Shown: positions 47,456-59,465 of the stretch, one piece after another
Layout: every line of letters starts with the position of its first letter
How positions within the stretch are numbered: position 1 is the first letter of the stretch
Assembly: GCA_028571685.1 (NCBI GenBank)
Contig: CM053140.1
Coordinates: 218,197,323-218,261,322 of the forward strand
Direction: 5' to 3'
DNA length: 64,000 bases
Origin: Heterohyrax brucei
Lineage: Eukaryota; Chordata; Mammalia; Hyracoidea; Procaviidae
Program-made: the position numbers and the translations under genes
Notes under the pieces: model-generated
What the model saw: the letters and a program-made list of their open reading frames with translations, nothing else
Databases searched by the model: none
Told to the model about the DNA's origin: nothing

Positions 47456-47910
47456 CAGAAACTGAACCTCCCAAGTCCTGGCACAAGCCTCATGTGGCCA
47501 CGGAAGCTGGTGAACTCAAGGTCAGCAGGTCAGAGACCAGAGTTCTAGATCACCAATTGTGTAGGTTGGCAGATCCCAAGCTGGCAGCAAGACGGAGCTG
47601 CAGAAGCTGGCAAACCCAGGATCAGCAGGTCAGGGAACAGGACTCTCAAGTGCTGGCTGTAAGGATTGATGAATCTAGCAGCTGTTAGTTCAAGTTCAGG
47701 AACAAGATACCAGAAGAGAGCAGGAACTGCTGGCTATGACAGCAGACCAGCAGTAGGCAGTGGAAGACAGAGAGATGAGAGCTGAGGGGCAGGAATCCAC
47801 CACAGACCTCATCCTGCCACTTGATACAGCAGCCAAACATGGAGTAGACAAGTTGGCATAATCCTGCCCACCACACATACCATAACTAACAACACGCAAA
47901 CTCTGGAAGA
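47456..47910. repeat. Unclassified GC-richer repeat-like segment
   Basis: This 450-bp piece sits between an L1 that ends without a tail and another L1 fragment. It has an internal direct repeat of about 30 bp, 'gaagctggtgaactcaaggt...' at 47503 and 'gaagctggcaaacccaggat...' at 47603, spaced 100 bp. Its base composition is richer in G and C than the L1s around it. It could be an LTR or a non-autonomous element; I cannot name the family. Confidence 0.4.
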
Positions 47911-47914
47911 TAAA

Positions 47915-49243
47915 CTACACGACAGGCATCTTCTAAAAATTAAGTATTTATGCTTATCAAAAGACCTCACCAAAAGAATAAACAGAGAACCTATACACTA
48001 GGAAAACAGCTTTAGTTATGACAAATCCAATAAAGGTCTAATCTCTAAAATCTATAGGAAAATCCAATTAAAACATATTTAAGAAATGGGCAAAAGAAAT
48101 GAACAGACATTTCACCCAAGAAGATATTCAATTGGCTAACAGACATATGAGGAGATGCTTATGATCACTAGCCATTAGAGAAATGCAAATCAAAACCACA
48201 ATGAGACACCATCTCACCCTGGTATTACTGGCAGGAATCAAATAAAAACTAAAAATAACAAATGTTGGAGAGGCTGGGGGAGACTGGAGCTCTTATGAGC
48301 TGTTAGTGGAAATGCAAAATGGAACAACCACTTTGGAAAATGATACAAACTTCCTTGGAAAGCTAGAAATAGAAATATATGATCCAGCAATCCCACTCCT
48401 AGTGATATATCCTAGAGAAATAAGAGCCATCACACAGATAGAAATATGCACACCTATGTTCATTGCAGCATTATTCACAATAGTAAAAAGATGGAAACAA
48501 TCTAGTTCCCATCAGCAAATGAATACATGTACAAACTATGATATATACATACAATGGAGTACCATCCAACTATAAAGAATGAGGATGAATCTGTAGAGCA
48601 TCTCACAACGTGGATGAATCTGTAGTTCATCATGATGAGTGGAATGAGTCAATCACAGAAAGACAAATACTATGAGACCTCTATTATAAAAACTCATGAA
48701 AAGGTTTACACAAAGAAGAAACAAACCTTGATGGTTATGAAGGAGAAGAGGTATAGGGAAGGAAAAACACCAACTAAACATTAGGTAAATGGTAACTGGT
48801 AAAAATAGGACAGTATGCAATACTAAGGAGGTTAGCACAACTTGACCAAGGCAAAGTCATAGAAGATTCATAGACACATCCAAACTTCCTGAGGGACAGA
48901 GTTACCACACTAAGAGCTAGGTACCACGGTCTTGAGAGTTACCTAGCTCAAACAGCGTAACATAGTTTATAAAGACAACATTCTCAATCCTACTTTGGTG
49001 GTTAGTGTCTAGGGTCTTAAAAGCTTGAGAGTGGCCATCTAAGATACACCTACCGGTCCTAATCATCTGGAGCAAAGGAGAACAAAGAAAATCAAAAACA
49101 CAAGAGAAAGATTTGTACAAAGGACTAATATACCACAACTACCACAGTCTCCACCAGACTGAGTCCAGCACCACTGACTGCTCTTACAGGGTTCACAGCT
49201 GAGGTCCTCAGCAGAGCTAGAGAAAACCCTGGAACAAAACTCT

Positions 49244-49324
<81 letters not shown>

Positions 49325-49725
49325 CAGACCTACGCTCTGACAGGACTAGAGAAAACTTTCAGAGTATGGCTCTCCAGACACTCTCTTGACTCAGTGCTGA
49401 AGTCATTCCTGCAGTTTACAGTTCAGCCAAAGATTAGACAGGCCCATAAAGCTAACATTAATACATGTAGCTGAACCTGTGCGTAAAAAATTAAACGGGT
49501 AAATCAGCCTAGGGACAAGGACAAGAAGGCAAGAGAGGACAGGAAAGCTGGAAAAACAAAAATGAGGAATCCAAGTTCAAGAAGAGCAAAGTGTTGACCT
49601 GTCGAGGGGTTGGTAACCAATGTCATAAAACAATATATGAATATATGTGTTGACATTTAATGAGAAACTACTTTGCTCTGTGACTATTCCCCTAAAGCAC
49701 AATTGAAAATGAAACAAACAATAAA
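47915..49725 (+). mobile_element. Older L1: ORF2 C-terminus and 3'UTR
   Basis: From 47920 the sequence matches L1 ORF2 C-terminal parts ('aaatcaaaaccacaatgaga' then 'tcccactcctagtgatatat'), with a short open piece at 48306-48575. The 3'UTR has 'gtctagggtcttaaaagctt' and ends with 'cctaaagcacaattgaaaat' near 49693-49712. The 3' end differs from the other L1s here, so it is another, probably older, subfamily. It contains a (TC)n(AC)n microsatellite. Confidence 0.75.
49246..49321 (+). repeat. (TC)n(AC)n compound microsatellite
   Basis: An uninterrupted TC/CT run of about 37 bases (49246-49282) switches directly to an AC/CA run of about 39 bases (49283-49321). It lies within an L1 3'UTR. Low-complexity open frames with poly-Val-Cys or Arg-Glu over it are artefacts. 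Confidence 0.97.
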
Positions 49726-50121
49726 CAACTATGCAAATACTGAGATAATGTGTCAGAGTTTTAACAAAGGGAGGAACCGACAATTTTAGAGTGGTTTCTC
49801 TGGGAGGAAGATATTGCAACTGAGATCATAATTAAAGAGATTGACACCTGAAGCTCCAGGAAAAAGTACAAACGCAATAGCATGAGGCAGGAGCATGTAA
49901 TTTCAAGTCATAGACAATACCTTAGCGTGTGAAGGAATAGATAGAACGAGACAAGACCAGATTCAGTAACACGTTGGACAATATTAAGGATCTGAGACAT
50001 TAAGGGGACTTATAAGTAAACAGAGGCTCAATGAGAATACATGTGACGTGATCTGGTTTACAGTTTTGGAAAGGCAGTTTGGCTAGTGTGCAGAAAACCA
50101 TTTGCAGGGGCTTAGGAGGCT
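49726..50121. other. Intergenic sequence, nothing recognised
   Basis: About 400 bases with no recognised element or coding signal. Confidence 0.45.
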
Positions 50122-50412
50122 GAGTCTTAGAAGTACAGCCAGAAACTTTCTCAGAAGCAAAAATGGGAAGACTTTGTCTCACATACTTTGGACATGTTAT
50201 CAGGAAGGACTAGTCCCTGGAGAAAGATACCATGCTTAGTAAACTAGACAGTCATGGAAAAAGAGCAAGGCCCTTAATGAGATGGACTGACACAGTGGTT
50301 ACAACGAAGGGCTCAAGCATAACAATTGTGAGGGTCACTCTAGACTGGGCAGTGTTTTTGTTATACACAGGGTTGCTAATGAGCTGGAGCTAACTCAGTG
50401 CACTTACCACCA
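50122..50412 (+). mobile_element. RTE/BovB-like LINE, extreme 3' end
   Basis: 'cttagaagtacagccagaaa', 'ctcacatactttggacatgt', 'gatggactgacacagtggtt', 'cagtgtttttgttatacaca' and 'gttgctaatgagctggagct' follow the RTE reverse transcriptase C-terminus and tail on the plus strand; the same block in reverse is at 28374-28868. Confidence 0.8.
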
Positions 50413-50639
50413 CCACAAGAGGCTATTTCAGTAAATTAGAGTCTCAGTTTCGGTTTCCCCAGTAGCAGGCCAGAGACAGATTCGATAGATGTAGAATCTA
50501 GGAGATGCAAGCAAGCAACAACCTGGTATGGATATGGAGGAGTGACCGATCTTACAGAAGTAGATTAGTAGACATTTTGCTCTAGGCACCACTAAGTGGA
50601 CTTCAACTTCCAACCTTTCAGATAATTAAAAAAAAAAAA

Positions 50640-50792
50640 GAAACTGCCATAGGTTGATTTCAACTTATAGCGACCCTGTAGGACAGAGAAGAACTGTCCC
50701 TTAGGGTTTCCAAGGAGCACCTGGTAGATTCAAACTTCCAGCCTTCTGTATAAAAGCTGTAGCACTTAACCACTACTCCACCAGGGTTTCCT
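50640..50792 (+). repeat. AfroSINE, near complete
   Basis: A run then 'gaaactgccataggttgatt', 'caacttatagcgaccctgta', 'gtttccaaggagcacctgg', 'cttaaccactactccacc'. Good match along the full length. Confidence 0.87.
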
Positions 50793-50849
50793 TCAGTCAA
50801 GTACAATAACCGTTTACTCTACCCAAGGCTGTTATGAGGATCCTAACTA

Positions 50850-51012
50850 AATCTATAGCCATCATGCCAGCTCCAACTCATGGCAACACTGTATGTTACA
50901 GAAAAGAACTATGATTCATAGCATTTTCTTGTCCATAATCTTTCCAGAAGCACTTTCTTCTGCAGAGCCACTGAGTGGGTTCAAACTGCCAACTGGCAGC
51001 CAATTACAAACT
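50850..51012 (+). repeat. AfroSINE, diverged
   Basis: 'catgccagctccaactcatg', 'ctttccagaagcactttctt' and 'gggttcaaactgccaactgg' keep the AfroSINE order but with many changes. Confidence 0.65.
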
Positions 51013-51046
51013 TGTGTCACCCACAGACCTTGTCAGGAGGGTACAT

Positions 51047-51330
51047 TTTTAAAAAAAACTGTTTGCTGTCAAGCTGTTTCTGACTCATAGAGACCCTACA
51101 GGGCACAGTAGAACTGCCCCTACAGGGTTTGCAAGGTGTGGCTGGTAGATTTGAACATGCATATCTTTGAGTTAATAGCTATACCATTTAACTACTGTAC
51201 CACCAGTGCTCCATTAGGAGGATACTTGTTACTAACAAGTCAGTTTCGACTCATAGCAACCCTGGAGGACATACCAACTCTGGGTACTAATTCCTCAATA
51301 CTTCCAGCCTGCAGCAAGAGTACAGAGTAA
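51047..51330 (+). repeat. AfroSINE and possible second fragment
   Basis: 51047-51213 has 'gctgtcaagctgtttctgac', 'catagagaccctacagggca', 'gcaaggtgtggctggtagat' and 'accatttaactactgtacca'. At 51228-51275 a second start ('caagtcagtttcgactcata', 'gcaaccctggaggac') begins and breaks off. Confidence 0.75.
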
Positions 51331-51721
51331 ACCTTTAAGATTGGAGGACAGCCCTAGGGCACCAAGATGCTAGTATCAGCAGTGGGAAGTCAGCTGAAAC
51401 AGTACTGAAATGTCTGACGGATGTGAATGTGGACCGACAGCACCTGCTACATCAGTCAAGCATATGAAATAGGAGATACAGAGGGAGGTGACTAGTAAAG
51501 AATAAATTTAAGGTATAATTTATATTTATAGCTGAAATGGCTTGCTGATAGATTGGCTGTGTGGAGATTGAAGGAAAGAGAGGAAACAACTTCTGGATTT
51601 GGAGCCTGAGCAACTGGGTGGATGGTGGGGTCAGTTTCTGAAATCAGGATGAATGGAAGAGGAACTAGCTTTGAGAACTAGCAATCAAAAATTATGCTTT
51701 GATCATATGAAGTTTGAGATA
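51331..51721. other. Intergenic sequence, nothing recognised
   Basis: About 390 bases without a recognised repeat or coding signal. Confidence 0.45.
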
Positions 51722-52769
51722 GATGCTGTTATGGATTGAATTGTAAGCCCCTCCCCCAAAAATGTGTGTCAGTCTGGCTAGGCCATGATTCATAGAACTG
51801 TGTGATTGTCCACCATTTCATCATCTGATGTGAATTTCCTATGTGAATAAGTGGAAGTATACAATCCAAGTCAATTTTGCATACTCGCCTGTCTACAATT
51901 CTATCTGCTCTCCTCACACTGTGACAGCACACTCCTCCTTTTCACTCTTTACTACTAGTATCATCCAGAAGAATACCTGTCCCCTCCTCTCCATCCTCTC
52001 CTCGCCCCTCTAGAAACAAATCAGTAGGACAGTCTTCTGTAGAAGTATAAAACCATCAATGACATGCACCACGTGCTCACTCTGTGTCCCTGAGTCAAAT
52101 CCATTCTTAGTCTGAAATGTTGAACTCAGTACTGGTTTCAGGTCTAGGGCAGGAGCAAGTCTAGGGGTTGTATTCCCAGGGAACCCTCCAGGTTCTTGGA
52201 CCGTTAATTCTGGTCTTTTAGTAGAGTTCTTGATCTGCACACCTGTTTTTCTCATGTTACGTCAGGGACTCTACATTGTGACCCCTATCAAGGCTGCCTT
52301 TGGTGGTGGCCAGGCACCATGTGGTTCTGCTGGTTTCACGTTGATGCAGTCTCCCAGTCACTGGGTCCTTCTGTCTCCTCGGCTCATTTTTCCTCGTGTT
52401 GATGTTCTCGGTTATCACCTGTTCCAGGTGGATTGGGACAAATTGTTGTTCCTCAGATGGTAGCTTCCTGGCTGTTAAGATTCAGATGCCACTCAGCAAT
52501 ATGGGATGAAGAAGACTCTCCTAGTAAAAGGCTATTTATGTTAATTGACCTCGAAGTCCCCTGAAAACACAATCCCCAAATCCCTGACCCTGCTACTCTG
52601 TCCTTTGAAATGTTGAATTTAGAAAACCTTTTCACTTATGGTGTAGTCCGTTTATGATGACCTGCCTTCTACTGAGTGCTGTCACACTCTTCACCTAACC
52701 GAATTTCTATTGACTCTCTAATCTATGACCAACCTTCTCCCTCCTTCCCCACCTTTGTCGCCTTCACTC

Positions 52770-55700
52770 TCACTCTTTTCTTCTATGCATAAGTCTTTTT
52801 TTAAGTCCATGTATTAGTGGCCTCATGCAATACTTGTCATTATGACTGATACTACTCAGCACACTGTTTTCTAGTTGATACCAGGTTATGAGATGTTTCC
52901 TGAAATCTTCACTGTTCTTTATCATTGCACAGTGTTCCGTTGTGTATATGTACCATAGTTTGTCCATTCGTCTGTTGATGGACACCTGGGTGGATTCCAT
53001 CTTTTTGCTATTGTGGATAGTGTTGCAACAAACATTCATGTGCATGTATCTGTGCATATGACAGCCCTTATTTCTGTAGGATATACTCCAAGCAGTGGGA
53101 TCACTGGGTCGAATGGTGTGTCTATTTCCAGCTATTTAACAAAGTGCCAGATTGCTTTCCAAAGAGGTTGTACCATTTTGCATTCCCACCAGCAGTGCAG
53201 GAGGGCTCCAATATCTCCACAGCCTCTCCAGCATTTGTTGTTTTCTGTTTTTGGATTACTAACAACCTCACTAAGGTGAGATGATATCTCATTGTAGTTT
53301 TGACTTGGATTTCTCTAATTACCATGAGCATTTCCTCGTGTGCATTTTGGCTGCCTGAATATCTTCTTTGGTGCAGTGTCTCTTCGTGTCCTTTGGCCAT
53401 TTTTTAACTGCATTATTTGTCTTTTTCTTGTTGATATTTTGCCGCACCTTTCAAATTATGAGAATTAGACGTCAGTCTAATACATAGTTGCCAAATAATT
53501 TTTGCTGTTCTCCAGGCAGTCTTTTAACTTTGTTGATAAAGTCTTTGGGTGAGCATAAGGGTTTGATTTTTAGTAGTTCCCATTTACCTATTTTGTCCTT
53601 TGTTGTTTGTTGGTCAGATTTTGTAGTCTGTTTAAGTTGTATATTAGAACTTCTATCTTTGTGCCTATTTTTTCTTCCATAATCTGCATTGTTTTAAATT
53701 TGATATCTAGATCTTTGATCCATTTTGATTTAGTTTTTGTGTGAGGTGTGAGATAGGGGTCTTGTTTCAGTTTTTTGCAGATGGATATCCAGTTTTGCCC
53801 ACACATTTTGTTAAGGAGATTTTTTTTACCCCTGTTACAAACTTTGAACCTTTGTCAAGTACCAGCTGCTCGTGGCAAGATGGTGTTATTTCTGGATTCT
53901 ATATTACTTTATTCCATTGATTGGTCTATATATGTTTTCGTACCAGTACTGGCCTGTTTTGACCACTGTGACAGTATAATAGATTCTAAGTTTGGGTAGT
54001 ATGAGGCCTCCCACTGTGTTCCTCTTCTTCAGTAGTGTCTTATCTAGGATTTTTTCCTTTTCCAAACAAAGTTGGTGATTTTGTTCCTCCATCTCATTAA
54101 AAAATGACATTGGAATTTGTATTGGGATTGCACTGTATATGTAGATCACTTTGGGCAGACATTTTCACAATGTGAAGTCTTCTTATCCATGAGCAAGGTA
54201 GGCCTCTCCACCTATGTAAGTCTCTCTTGGTTTCTTGCAGCAGGATCTTGTAATTTTCTCTGTAGAGGTCTCTTGTTTCCCTAGTTAGATTTATTCCTAG
54301 GTATTTTATCTTCTTGGGGCTATTGTAAATGGTGTTGATTTGGTGATTTCCTCTTTGATGGTCTCTTTGTTGGTGTAAAGGAATCCTAATGATTTATTTA
54401 TGTTTATCTTATATCCTGATACTTTGCTGAACTCTTCTGTTAGTTCCAGTAGTTTGTTCACGGATTCTTTAGAGTTTTCAGTGTATACGATCACATCATC
54501 TGCAAATAAGGATACTTTTGCTTCTTTACTGATGTGGATGCCCTTTATATCACCTTCTCTGGTTGCTCTGGCCAGAACCCCTAGCGCAATGTTGAATGTG
54601 GGCATCCTTGTCTAGTTCCTGCTCTCAGGGGGAATTCTTTCAGTCTCTCTATTCAGGATGATGATAGAGGTTGGTTTTGCATAGAAGCCCCTTAATGCAT
54701 TGAGGAATTTCCCTCCCGTTCCTATTTTGCTGAGAGTTCTCAACAAGAATGGGTGTTGGACTTTGTCAGACGCCTTTACTGCATCAGTTGATAGTTTAGT
54801 GATTCTTCTCCTTTGAGTTATTTATGTGGTTGATCACATTAATTGTTTTTCTTATTTTCAACCAATCCCGCATCCCTGGTATGAATCCTACTTGTTCCTT
54901 ATGAATTATTTGTTTGATATATTGTTGAATTCCATTGGCAAGGATTTTGTGGAAGATTTTTGCATCTAGGTTCATGAGTGCCATTGGTCTGTAATGTTCT
55001 TTCTTTGAGGGGTCTTTACTCGGCTTTGGTATGAGGGTTATGCTGGCTTCATAGAACGAATTTAGCATTGCTCCATCCTTTTCTGTTTTGTGGAATAGCT
55101 TCAGTATATTGGAATTAACTCCTGTCTAAAAGTTTGGTAGACTTCTCTAGCAAACATGTCTGGGCCAGGAATGTTTTGGTTGGTAGTTTTTTGATTACTT
55201 TTTCAATCTCCTCTTTTGTGATGGGTTCATTAAGTTGTTTTGCTTCTCTTTGTGATAAGTTTGGTAGGTAACGTGATTCTAAAAATTTGTCCCTTTCCTC
55301 TAAGTTTTCAAATCTATTAGAGTACAGTTTCTCATAGTATTCTTTTGTGACACTTTTAATTTTGGTTGGGCCTATAGTGACATCTCCCATCTCATTTCTT
55401 ACTCAGGTTATGTGTTTCATCTGTTTTTCTTTTGTAAGTTTCGCCAATAATTTATCAATTTTGTTGACCTTTACAAAAAAGCCACTTTTGGTTTCATTAA
55501 TTCTTTCCATTGTTTTTCTGTTCTCTAAATTTGTGTAGTTCTGCTCTAATCTTTGCTATCTGTTTTCTTCTGGTTCCCTAGGGGTTCCTCTGTTGCTCTC
55601 TTTCTACTTGTTCAAGTTTTAGAGTTAGTTCTTTGGTTTGGGACCTTTCTTCATTCCAGATGTGTGCATTAGTAGAGATAAACGGATCTCTGAGCACTGC

Positions 55701-56566
55701 TTTTGCTGTATTTCATAGGTTCTGGTAAGATGTATTTTCACTCTCATTTGATTCCATGAAATTATTTACTTCATCCTTGATTTCTTCTATACCCCATGAA
55801 TTTTTGAGCAAATTTCCTTGAGTTTGAATTTCTACCCATGTGTTTTCTGCTATGAATTTCAAGTTTTATGGCTTTACGGTCTGATAAGATGCTTTGCAAT
55901 AATTCATTGGTTTGCATTTTGTTGAGACTTGCTTTATGGGCTAATACATGGTCTGTTCTGGAGAATGTTCCATGTGCACTGGAAAAGAAAGTATACTTGT
56001 CTGTTATTGGGTAAAAAGTTCTGTATATGTCTGTGAGGTTGAGTTTGTTGATTGTCACAATAAATCATATCTTTGTGGAGCTTTTTATCGTATCTTTATT
56101 GAGCTTTTCCTTACTGAAAGTGGAGAGTTGAAGTCTCCTACTGTTACAGTGGAGTGATCTGACTCATTTTTCAATGTTATCAGCATTTGTTCGATGTATT
56201 TCGATGCTCCGGTATTGAGTGAATAAATATTTAATATTGTTATATCCTCCTGATGTATTGAATCTTTAAGCAATAAATAGTGACAATCCTTGTCCACAAT
56301 GATGGACTGTACTTTAAAATCTTTTTTACCTGAGATTAATATTGCCACTCCTGCTCTTTATTGTGTGTTGTTAACTTTGTGTATATTTTTTTAATCCTTT
56401 CATTTTTAGTTTGTTCATACCTTGGAGTCTAAGGTATGTTTCTTGTAAGCAACATATAGACAGATCATATTTTTTGATCCAGCCTGTTATTCTCTCTCTT
56501 TGTTGGAGTATTCTGTCCATTTACATTCAGTGCAATTATTGATAGATATGTTTTTAGTGTTGTGAT
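52770..56566 (-). pseudogene. L1 ORF2
   Basis: Endonuclease segments are at 56085-56348 and 55771-56058 ('SSAHGTFSRTDHVLAHKASL', 'SDRKAIKLEI'). Reverse transcriptase segments follow: 54796-55068 ('[20 protein letters not shown]', '[20 protein letters not shown]') and 54306-54605, where FADD is intact at 54506-54495 within 'VSLFADDVIVYT'. C-terminal parts are at 53588-53806, 53122-53400 and 52770-53057. The first codon is ATC, not ATG (56566-56564), so translation could not begin at the usual place. Frame breaks separate all these pieces. Confidence 0.82.
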
Positions 56567-56950
56567 TTTGGTACCTTAATTTTTGTGTTTTTGATGTTTC
56601 CACTTAATATTCAGTCCTGGGTCATTTTTCTTTATGGGTTTTCATTTCATCTTTTTCAGTGTTGGTTTTGTATCTGTTGAAACTTCTGTATTGTTTTTCC
56701 TCTTTTGATATGTAATACTGTTAGTTTGCTTTGCAGCTACCCCCTTGTTGCCCTCTAATGTTTTAGGTTTAAACCAGTCTGTAACCTTTTCATTCCTCCT
56801 TAACTTCCTATCCATTTGAAAGGGCTATGTACCCTTCTTTGTAGTGTAATGTTGTCATAGTTTACATGTTGAGCTCTCTGTTTCCCTAATTTTAATATTT
56901 TAGCTTTGACTGAGCTTTGTGACTTTCCTAACTAATTAGAACTCTGGATG

Positions 56951-57943
56951 TTATGTTTTGCATTGCATCCTCGGGTACATGTCTGTTGTTACTGATTTTC
57001 TAATCAAAGAGCTTCCTCCTGTATTTCTTGTAACTGCGGTTTGGTTTTTGGTGTCTCTAAGCTTCTGTTTATCTGCAAATGTCTTAATTTCACCATTATA
57101 CTTGAAAGACAATTTTGCAGGATATATAATTCTTGGTTGGAAGTTAATTTTTCCTTCAAGGCTTTGTGTGTGAGTCCTATTGCTTTCTTGCAACAAGGTT
57201 TTGGCTGAAAAGTTGGAAGCCATTCTACAAGGCTTCCCTTTGTACATTAGTTTTTGTTTAAGCTAACTACTTTTAAGGGCCTCTTCTTCTGTTTCATTTT
57301 GTTAAGCTTGATTATAATGTGTCTTGATGTCTTTCTTTGGGGATTTACCTTTTGTGGAGTTCAATGAGTGTCAACAGCTATCTTCTTTTCTTTCATGATG
57401 TCAGCTAAGTTTTCTATGAGCAAATCTTCAACAATTCTCTCTGTATTTCCTGCTATTGCTCCCTGTTCTAGAACTCCAATTACACATAAATTATTCCTCT
57501 TAAAAAGAGTCCTGCATGATTCTTAATGATTCTTCATTTTTCCTGATCCCTTTATCTGATTTCTCCTCATAGATGCTGGTGTCAGTTGCCTTATCTTCAG
57601 TCTCACTAATTCTGCATTCCATTTCCTCAATCCTGCTCTTTTGGCTTTCCATTGAATTGTCTAATTCTGTAATTTTATTATTGATCCACTGAACTTCAGA
57701 TCCTTGATGTTCTAGCAATTTGTGTAACTTGTGTAATTTTTCTCTTTTTTTCCTGCTACACTTTGTTTAATCTCCATCCTAAGATCTAGAAGGGCTCTAT
57801 ACATAATTCATTTGTATTTTACCTCCAATAATTTCAGGAAGGCTTCTTCATCTGGGAAGTTTTTTGATTTTTTATTTTGGGAGTTTTCCAGAGCCATGGT
57901 GGTCTGCTTCTTTAAATGTTTAGATATTGATTATTGTCTTCAT
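56951..57943 (-). pseudogene. L1 ORF1
   Basis: The N-terminal part around 57897 reads 'MALENSQNKKSKNFPDEEAF'. The coiled-coil half is open at 57500-57718 ('MECRISETEDKATDTSIYEE') and the C-terminal domain at 56951-57247 ('RIIYPAKLSFKYNGEIKTFA'). Frames differ between the parts and stops occur, so it is dead. Confidence 0.78.
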
Positions 57944-58019
57944 TCCATCAGAAAACTGTTCAGTTTCTCCAGTGTCAGAAGCTATGGTGTAGCTCTAAGA
58001 GTGTAGTGAGTAAGGTCGC

Positions 58020-59110
58020 TGCTAGACTTGGCTACCAGCCACTGCTTTGTTCTCTAGGTGCAACTGTCTTAAGTACAGTTTCTGTGGAGAGAGAGACACT
58101 GTTCATCCCAGTGGTGCTGCTTAGCTTGGCAGCCAACCCCAGCTCAGCCCCCAGGGGTGGCATACACCACTTCCTAGCTGACAGTGATGGCAACCTGCTT
58201 GTGCCAACTCTCCAGACTCATGTCAGCAGACACTGTGGCATAGTTCAGAGAGGGGAAGGAAGGGTCCCACCACACTTGGCCACAGCTGCATTTTCTATAT
58301 GCAGTTGTCCTAAAAACTGCATTTCTGCTGAGAGAGGCACTGTCCAGCAGTAGCCAGTAGCAGCCAGGCCCTCAGAGGTGGTGCATCCCAACTCCTAGCT
58401 GACAAAGATGGCAACCTACTTATGGAGCCTCTCAGGTGCAATGTCAGTATATGCTGTGGTGTGGCTCAGTAAAACAGGAAGAAATGGTACCACCACAATC
58501 ACCCTAAAATCAGACTTGTGGCCATCTAGACTCTGAGAAAATAAATTTTTCTTTGTTAAAGCCAACAATTTGTGCTACTTCTGTTATAGTGGCACTAGAT
58601 AACTAAGATGCAGCCACTGACGCATTCTCTAGGTTAAAATCTGTGTTAAAAACAGATTTTCTCCTGAGAGAGGCACTGCCCAGACAAACACTGTTGCTCA
58701 GCGCAGCAACCAGCCCTGGCTGGGCCCTCGGACATGGCTGACTCTCCCTCTCAGCTAACTTAGATGGCATCCTATCTGTGCTGTCTCTTCTGTGCTGCAC
58801 CAGCCAAATCTCTGATGCAGCTCAGAGAAGTTGGGGGAAGGGAACTAGTACACTTGGCCACCAGGCCACCACTGGGTTCTCTAGATGTGACTGTCTTAAG
58901 TACAGCCTCTCTGCTGGGACAGACACTGTTTACTTATGTGCTGCAGCTCAGCATGGTAGCTGGCCCCTGCCAGGCTCTCAGGTTCAGTGATCCTAGTCCC
59001 AGTCCCAGTCTCCCTGTTAACAAACATGGCATCCATGCTGGTAAGCTCTCAGCTACCACACCAGCAGAAGCAGAACCATCTGTGCTGCTGTCTTGCCTCT
59101 GACAAAGGTA
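58020..59110 (-). repeat. Tandem ~220-250-bp units in the L1 5'UTR
   Basis: Units are recognisable by a repeated block ('ccactgctttgttctctagg', 'gctgcattttctatatgcag', 'ccactgacgcattctctagg', 'ccaccactgggttctctaga') at about 58038, 58285, 58615 and 58861, each followed by 'gagagaggcactgtcc'-like sequence about 50 bp later. Repeated promoter units of this kind are known in L1 5'UTRs of several mammals. These differ from the 75-bp units of the L1 at 8708-9172. Confidence 0.75.
58506..58611 (+). repeat. MaLR LTR 3' fragment inside the L1 5'UTR
   Basis: About 105 bases ('caccctaaaatcagacttgt' through 'gcactagataactaagatg') match 59735-59845, the end of the MaLR LTR into which this L1 is inserted, with roughly 10 percent differences. 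The fragment sits between two L1 5'UTR units and carries no visible target duplication. Confidence 0.85.
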
Positions 59111-59313
59111 GTTTTCCCCTTCCTGTCATCCAGTCTGGTCTCACAACCCTCTGTTTGATCTTGGGGCTCCCAATGTACACTCTTCTCTGTTCCGTTGTTT
59201 TCCTAAGCCTTAGTTCTCAGAGGGAATCAAGGAGGTTTGTGACTAGTGTGCCATCTTGATCCACACCTCCTATATGTTTTAAATCCTACCTCTATGATGC
59301 TAACGAGGCAGGA

Positions 59314-59465
59314 CTAAACCCACTGCCATTGAGTTGATTCTGACTTATAGCTACCCTATAGACAGAGTAGAACTGCCCATAGTGTTCCCAGGGAACACCT
59401 GACAGATTTGAATTGCCAACTTGTGGGTACCAGATGCAGCACTAACCACTCCACTATCGTGGTTT
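59314..59465 (+). repeat. AfroSINE, near complete, inside the MaLR LTR
   Basis: 'aaacccactgccattgagtt', 'gacttatagctaccctatag', 'gaactgcccatagtgttccc' and 'actaaccactccactatcgt' are in order. Confidence 0.87.

Larger units (their letters stand above)
51846..59267 (-). mobile_element. Full-length L1 inserted in the MaLR LTR
   Basis: The 9-bp repeat TCCTATGTG / TCCTATATG (51837-51845, 59268-59276) frames the element. On the minus strand the 5' edge is 'ggtgtggatcaagatggcac', followed by a 1.3-kb 5'UTR with tandem units, ORF1 (57943 to about 56960), ORF2 (56566 to about 52770) and a 3'UTR (52769-51846) that ends with hardly any A tail. At 7.4 kb it is complete in outline but full of stops. Confidence 0.88.

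Noticed and set aside
49063..49320. Frame with Val-Cys and Arg-Glu repeats
   Set aside because: Direct translation of the (TC)n(AC)n microsatellite.
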